A DNA stretch of 64,000 nucleotides from Clostridia bacterium. GTDB lineage: Bacteria; Bacillota; Clostridia; Oscillospirales; CAG-272. The stretch is taken from the NCBI GenBank assembly GCA_017464805.1, contig JAFTYE010000016.1, positions 116,167 to 180,166 on the forward strand, written 5' to 3'. The position numbers were made by a program, and so were the translations under genes. A model generated the notes under the pieces. That model ran no database searches, was not told where the DNA came from, and saw only the letters and a program-made list of their open reading frames with translations. Shown here piece after piece: positions 61,006 to 64,000 of the stretch (its first letter is position 1; every line of letters begins with the position of its first letter).

Positions 61006-62634
61006 ATGAAGAAAAAACTGCTATGTCTTTTGCTTTGCGCGGTGATGCTCGTTTCCGTGCTTGCGGGTTGCGCTGGCGAAACCGACCCCACCGCATCGGC
61101 AGACTCGTCGCGTAAAACGGTTACTCTTACGATGTGGGTGATCTGTGAAGAAACGGTTTCTCTCGAAACCGAGGCCCAAATCGAGGAAGCCTTTAATACT
61201 ATCACCGAGGCGGACTACACCACACATGTGGATCTTGTTTTCTGCACCGAGGATGAGTACGAAATAAAGCTGGAGCAGAAGTTCAATCATATTGAAAGCA
61301 ACCCCGGCAAATCCAAGCCCTCGCAGAACCCCTACATCACCATCACCAACAAGACCTACCGTGATGATGAGGGCATGACCCGTCTTGAATATCCGGACGT
61401 GTGGGAATATCAGATGGACATCGTTCTGGTCACGGGCAGAGAAATGCTGGATGGCTATATCTCCAAGGGTCGTGTACAAGATCTGACATCTAGTCTAAAT
61501 ACCACCAACAAGATCATCAAGAAGTACGTGAACAACGCACTGCTGAATAACGCCGCCATCAACGGTAAATGGTACGGTATCCCGAACAACAATATCATCG
61601 GCAATTACACCTTCATGCTCGTTAATAAGGAAATGGCACTGAAATATGAATACGAGCCCGAGCAGTTTACCTCCTTCGGCTTCGGTACAGCCGCCGCTGA
61701 ACTGATTGAAAAGATCGCACAGAATGAGGATACCACGCAGATTGCACCTATGTACGGCATGGCCGATTATCCGCTGGTTAAGTATTGGTCTACATACGGC
61801 TCCGATTCCGCATCCGTTCTCGCTACCATGTACGCGAACAGCACCGTGCAGATCGGTAACGCAATCTCGGCCGTCAACATCTTCTCGGATGCAAACTATC
61901 AGTCCTTCATGCGTGAAATGTTCTACTGCAAGGAGAACGGTTACTTTGTAGATGCAGAACAGCCGCAGGACACCTTCGGTGTTGCGGTTTTGGAAGGCGA
62001 TTACTCCTTCTATGAAACTTACGGTGAGGATTATTACGTTGTTCCGCTGACCTATCCCCGTCTGGAAGACGAAAATGTCTTTGGCTCTATGTTTGCTGTT
62101 AGTAGCTATACGGCCAATCTGGATCGTTCGATGGAAATCATCCGCGCCCTCACCTGTGAAACCGAGCTTCGCAATATTCTGCAGTACGGTATTGAGGGTA
62201 CGCACTATGAGATCCGTGATGATGGTACCCTGAAGCGTTTGAACAGCAACTATATGATGAATATCAATTACACCGGAAACACCTTCAAGGCTTATCCCGA
62301 AGAGGGAATGCCTGCGAATTTCTGGCAGGATGTTGCCAAGCACCAGAACCGTGAGGCACTCCTTTCGATTGCGTTCGGTACGGCTTCTTATCTTTCGCAG
62401 GTGGATGCTGATGCGTGGGAGCAGATGTCTGCTGTATCGCAGTCCTACTTTGATCGCCTTGATAAGTGCGAAACGCTTGCGGAGCTTAATTCCTTTATGG
62501 ATGTAGCCTCGAAAGAAATCGCCGCTTCGGATTACTACGTAGAGCTGAATCCCATTCTGGACGGTAAGGAATATGATATGACCGCCCTGAACGGTGCCCT
62601 TCAGAACTGGTGGAACTCCGTGTACGGCGGCTAA
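61006..62634 (+). CDS. Extracellular solute-binding lipoprotein
   Basis: 542 residues. The signal peptide ends in a lipobox VLAGC (Cys at about 22), so the protein is anchored on the outer face of the membrane. The body has the look of family 1 ABC solute-binding proteins: VTLTMWVICEETVS at the start, a hinge-like NGKWYGIPNNNIIGNYTFMLVNKEMA, and late helices with conserved Trp. No permease or ATPase gene lies beside it, so transport partner and ligand (sugar or oligosaccharide by analogy) are unknown. Codon use looks like a highly expressed gene. Confidence 0.85.
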   Translation: MKKKLLCLLLCAVMLVSVLAGCAGETDPTASADSSRKTVTLTMWVICEETVSLETEAQIEEAFNTITEADYTTHVDLVFCTEDEYEIKLEQKFNHIESNPGKSKPSQNPYITITNKTYRDDEGMTRLEYPDVWEYQMDIVLVTGREMLDGYISKGRVQDLTSSLNTTNKIIKKYVNNALLNNAAINGKWYGIPNNNIIGNYTFMLVNKEMALKYEYEPEQFTSFGFGTAAAELIEKIAQNEDTTQIAPMYGMADYPLVKYWSTYGSDSASVLATMYANSTVQIGNAISAVNIFSDANYQSFMREMFYCKENGYFVDAEQPQDTFGVAVLEGDYSFYETYGEDYYVVPLTYPRLEDENVFGSMFAVSSYTANLDRSMEIIRALTCETELRNILQYGIEGTHYEIRDDGTLKRLNSNYMMNINYTGNTFKAYPEEGMPANFWQDVAKHQNREALLSIAFGTASYLSQVDADAWEQMSAVSQSYFDRLDKCETLAELNSFMDVASKEIAASDYYVELNPILDGKEYDMTALNGALQNWWNSVYGG

Positions 62635-62637
62635 TAC

Positions 62638-62676
62638 AAAAAAGATGGCAACGGATCTTCCGTTGCCATCTTTTTT
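62638..62676. terminator. Bidirectional terminator between the lipoprotein gene and mgtE
   Basis: AAAAAGATGGCAACGGA pairs with TCCGTTGCCATCTTTTT, with A-runs and T-runs on both sides. It lies just past both convergent stop codons. Confidence 0.95.
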
Positions 62677-62682
62677 TCTTTA

Positions 62683-64000
62683 TTATGAAATGCCAGGGAT
62701 CAGCCACACAGCAAACGCGAAATATACAGCCAACGAAAGCGCGTCGATGATGGTCGTGATAAAGGGGGATGCCATAACGGCGGGGTCGAGCCCCAGCTTT
62801 TTGACCAGGATGGGAAGCGCACAGCCAATCAGCTTGGCGCTCACGACTGTTACGCACATCGTCAGACACACGGTCAGTGGCACCGTTAGCATCTCTGCGG
62901 GCTCGAGTACGTGAAGCAACAAATAATCGACCAAAAAGATCTTGACAAATGTCATCGCTGCAAGAACAGCTGCACAGAGCAGGGAAACGCGTAGCTCTTT
63001 CCATAGAACCGTAAAAATGTCATGGAACTCGATTTCGCCGAGGGAAAGTCCTCGGATCACGGTGACGGACGACTGGCTGCCACAGTTACCGCCCGTGCCC
63101 ATCAGCATGGGGATAAAGGCGGTCAAAACCACACAGGCACTCAAAGATGCCTCGAATGAGGAAATGATCAGCCCCGTGAAGGTTGCGGAAAGTGTTAATA
63201 GCAGTAGCCAAGGAATGCGCGCCTTGAAAACGGAGAAAGCGGAGGTCTTGAGGTACGAGGCATCGCCCTCGGAGGGCGTGATGGCTGCCATGACGGCGAA
63301 GTCCTCTTCGGTTTCCTCGGAGATAACGTCCATGGCATCGTCAAAGGTGATGATGCCCAGCATCCGTCCCTCGGTGTCCACTACGGGCAACGCAAGAAAG
63401 CTGTACTTTCCAAACAAGAAGCCGACCTCCTCCTTGTCGGTTTGTGTGTTGACCGAAATGACATTCTGCTCCATAATATCTCCAATTTTTTTGTCAAGAG
63501 GGGAAATCATGAGCGTCTTGGCAGATACAATGCCAATCAACTTTCGGTTGGGGGCTGTTACGTAGCAGGTGTAGATTGTTTCCTTGTCAATGGCATCGCG
63601 GCGGATCAGGGAAAAGGCATCCTCCACCGTCATGTCCTGTTTTAGATTGACGTACTCGGTCGTCATGATGCTGCCGGCACTATCCTTCGGATATCGAAGT
63701 AGCTGATTGATCATTTGCCGGTCGGCAGGGGAACAGTTCCGCAGGATGCGGCTGACAACATTCGCGGGCATTTCCTCGATCAGATCGACTGTGTCGTCCA
63801 AATACAGCTCATCCAACACCTGTTGTAGCTCGTAGTCGCTGAACGCGCCAATCACGATCTTCTGAACGTCACTGTCCATTTCCACGAATACCTCTGCCGC
63901 TAATTCCTTGGGCAACAGGCGGAAGACCAAGGGATATTGCTCCTTTGCTACCTCTTCAAAAAGCTCCGCAATGTCTGCGGGGTTTTCGTCACACAATGCT
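62683..64000 (-). CDS. mgtE: Magnesium transporter MgtE, 5' end cut by the window
   Basis: Mg2+ channel/transporter. At least 437 residues are in view and the frame is open to the right edge, so the first residues are missing. Order: N-terminal superhelical domain (DIAELFEEVAKEQYPLVFRLLP), two CBS domains (about residues 105-225, with GSIMTTEYVNLKQDMTVEDAF), a plug helix, then five membrane segments with the pore motif PMLMGTGGNCGSQSS. In characterised MgtE proteins, cytosolic Mg2+ bound between the CBS and N domains closes the pore. Faces the lipoprotein gene. Confidence 0.96.
   Translation of the reverse strand, partial: ALCDENPADIAELFEEVAKEQYPLVFRLLPKELAAEVFVEMDSDVQKIVIGAFSDYELQQVLDELYLDDTVDLIEEMPANVVSRILRNCSPADRQMINQLLRYPKDSAGSIMTTEYVNLKQDMTVEDAFSLIRRDAIDKETIYTCYVTAPNRKLIGIVSAKTLMISPLDKKIGDIMEQNVISVNTQTDKEEVGFLFGKYSFLALPVVDTEGRMLGIITFDDAMDVISEETEEDFAVMAAITPSEGDASYLKTSAFSVFKARIPWLLLLTLSATFTGLIISSFEASLSACVVLTAFIPMLMGTGGNCGSQSSVTVIRGLSLGEIEFHDIFTVLWKELRVSLLCAAVLAAMTFVKIFLVDYLLLHVLEPAEMLTVPLTVCLTMCVTVVSAKLIGCALPILVKKLGLDPAVMASPFITTIIDALSLAVYFAFAVWLIPGIS

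Noticed and set aside
1-64000. tRNA, rRNA, insertion sequence, integrase or replication origin
   Set aside because: Looked for by typical motifs and terminal repeats on both strands; nothing convincing was seen. A tRNA or Rfam scan would settle this.

Overview
The window reads as a chromosomal piece of an endospore-forming, Gram-positive anaerobe of class Clostridia with roughly mid GC content. Pointers are spoIIGA-sigE and an uninterrupted sigK, a SpoVD-type penicillin-binding protein, a primary sigma factor behind dgt and dnaG, a large Gram-positive SRP RNA next to dnaX-ybaB-recR, a minimal SufC/SufB iron-sulfur system, and a phosphofructokinase with pyrophosphate-type signatures. I would not name a genus. 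Neither edge is a gene boundary: the left edge cuts a mobile-element protein and the right edge cuts mgtE.

Left part (1-11.9 kb). A 5'-truncated polyvalent protein of phage or conjugative-element type (metallopeptidase plus several nuclease-like modules joined by a recurring linker) reads through a perfect hairpin and antisense into sufB. Then come sufCB (minus), luxS-mtnN (plus, activated methyl cycle) and an AT-richer two-TM protein of unknown function. The minus-strand glmM transcription unit follows: consensus promoter, glmM, a stand-alone left-handed beta-helix acyltransferase, then a glmS-type self-cleaving ribozyme and a terminator, with no glmS gene after it. A ribozyme in this 3' position is the most unusual object in the window. 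rhaA (minus) closes this part.

Middle left (11.9-23.7 kb). A perfect sigma-A promoter drives a TerB_N/TerB_C protein, a BrxD-like P-loop ATPase and a BrxHI-like (Lhr-type) helicase. These are parts known from type 2 BREX, but PglX, PglZ, PglW and PglY are absent. The helicase gene overlaps yerC, which overlaps a methyltransferase, hslO and a vanZ-like gene, so the cassette appears co-transcribed with ordinary cellular genes. A BspA-like leucine-rich-repeat lipoprotein and a PPi-type pfk follow, each with its own promoter and terminator.

Middle (23.7-37.5 kb). A compact division and cell-wall cluster on the minus strand runs mraZ-rsmH-ftsL-(terminator-like hairpin)-spoVD/ftsI-murE-murF-mraY-ftsW-murG-ftsZ, without murD, murC, murB, ftsQ or ftsA. 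MraZ-box-like repeats lie at both ends of the mraZ upstream region. Divergently lie a small unknown gene and ispD-ispF (MEP isoprenoid pathway).

Right part (37.5-64 kb). rpe with a structured leader, topB, a G3E GTPase with an exceptional His-rich loop, a degenerate G3E protein fused to a DUF1980-like domain, an S1-domain protein, an acyl-ACP thioesterase, an orphan MazF-type toxin, a DUF378 protein, sigK, a pseudo-receiver regulator, a FabG-like reductase, SRP RNA, dnaX-ybaB-recR, spoIIGA-sigE, rpmE, hflX-yigZ, an unknown membrane protein, dgt-dnaG-rpoD, a solute-binding lipoprotein and mgtE. No tRNA, rRNA, CRISPR array, insertion sequence or replication origin was recognised.
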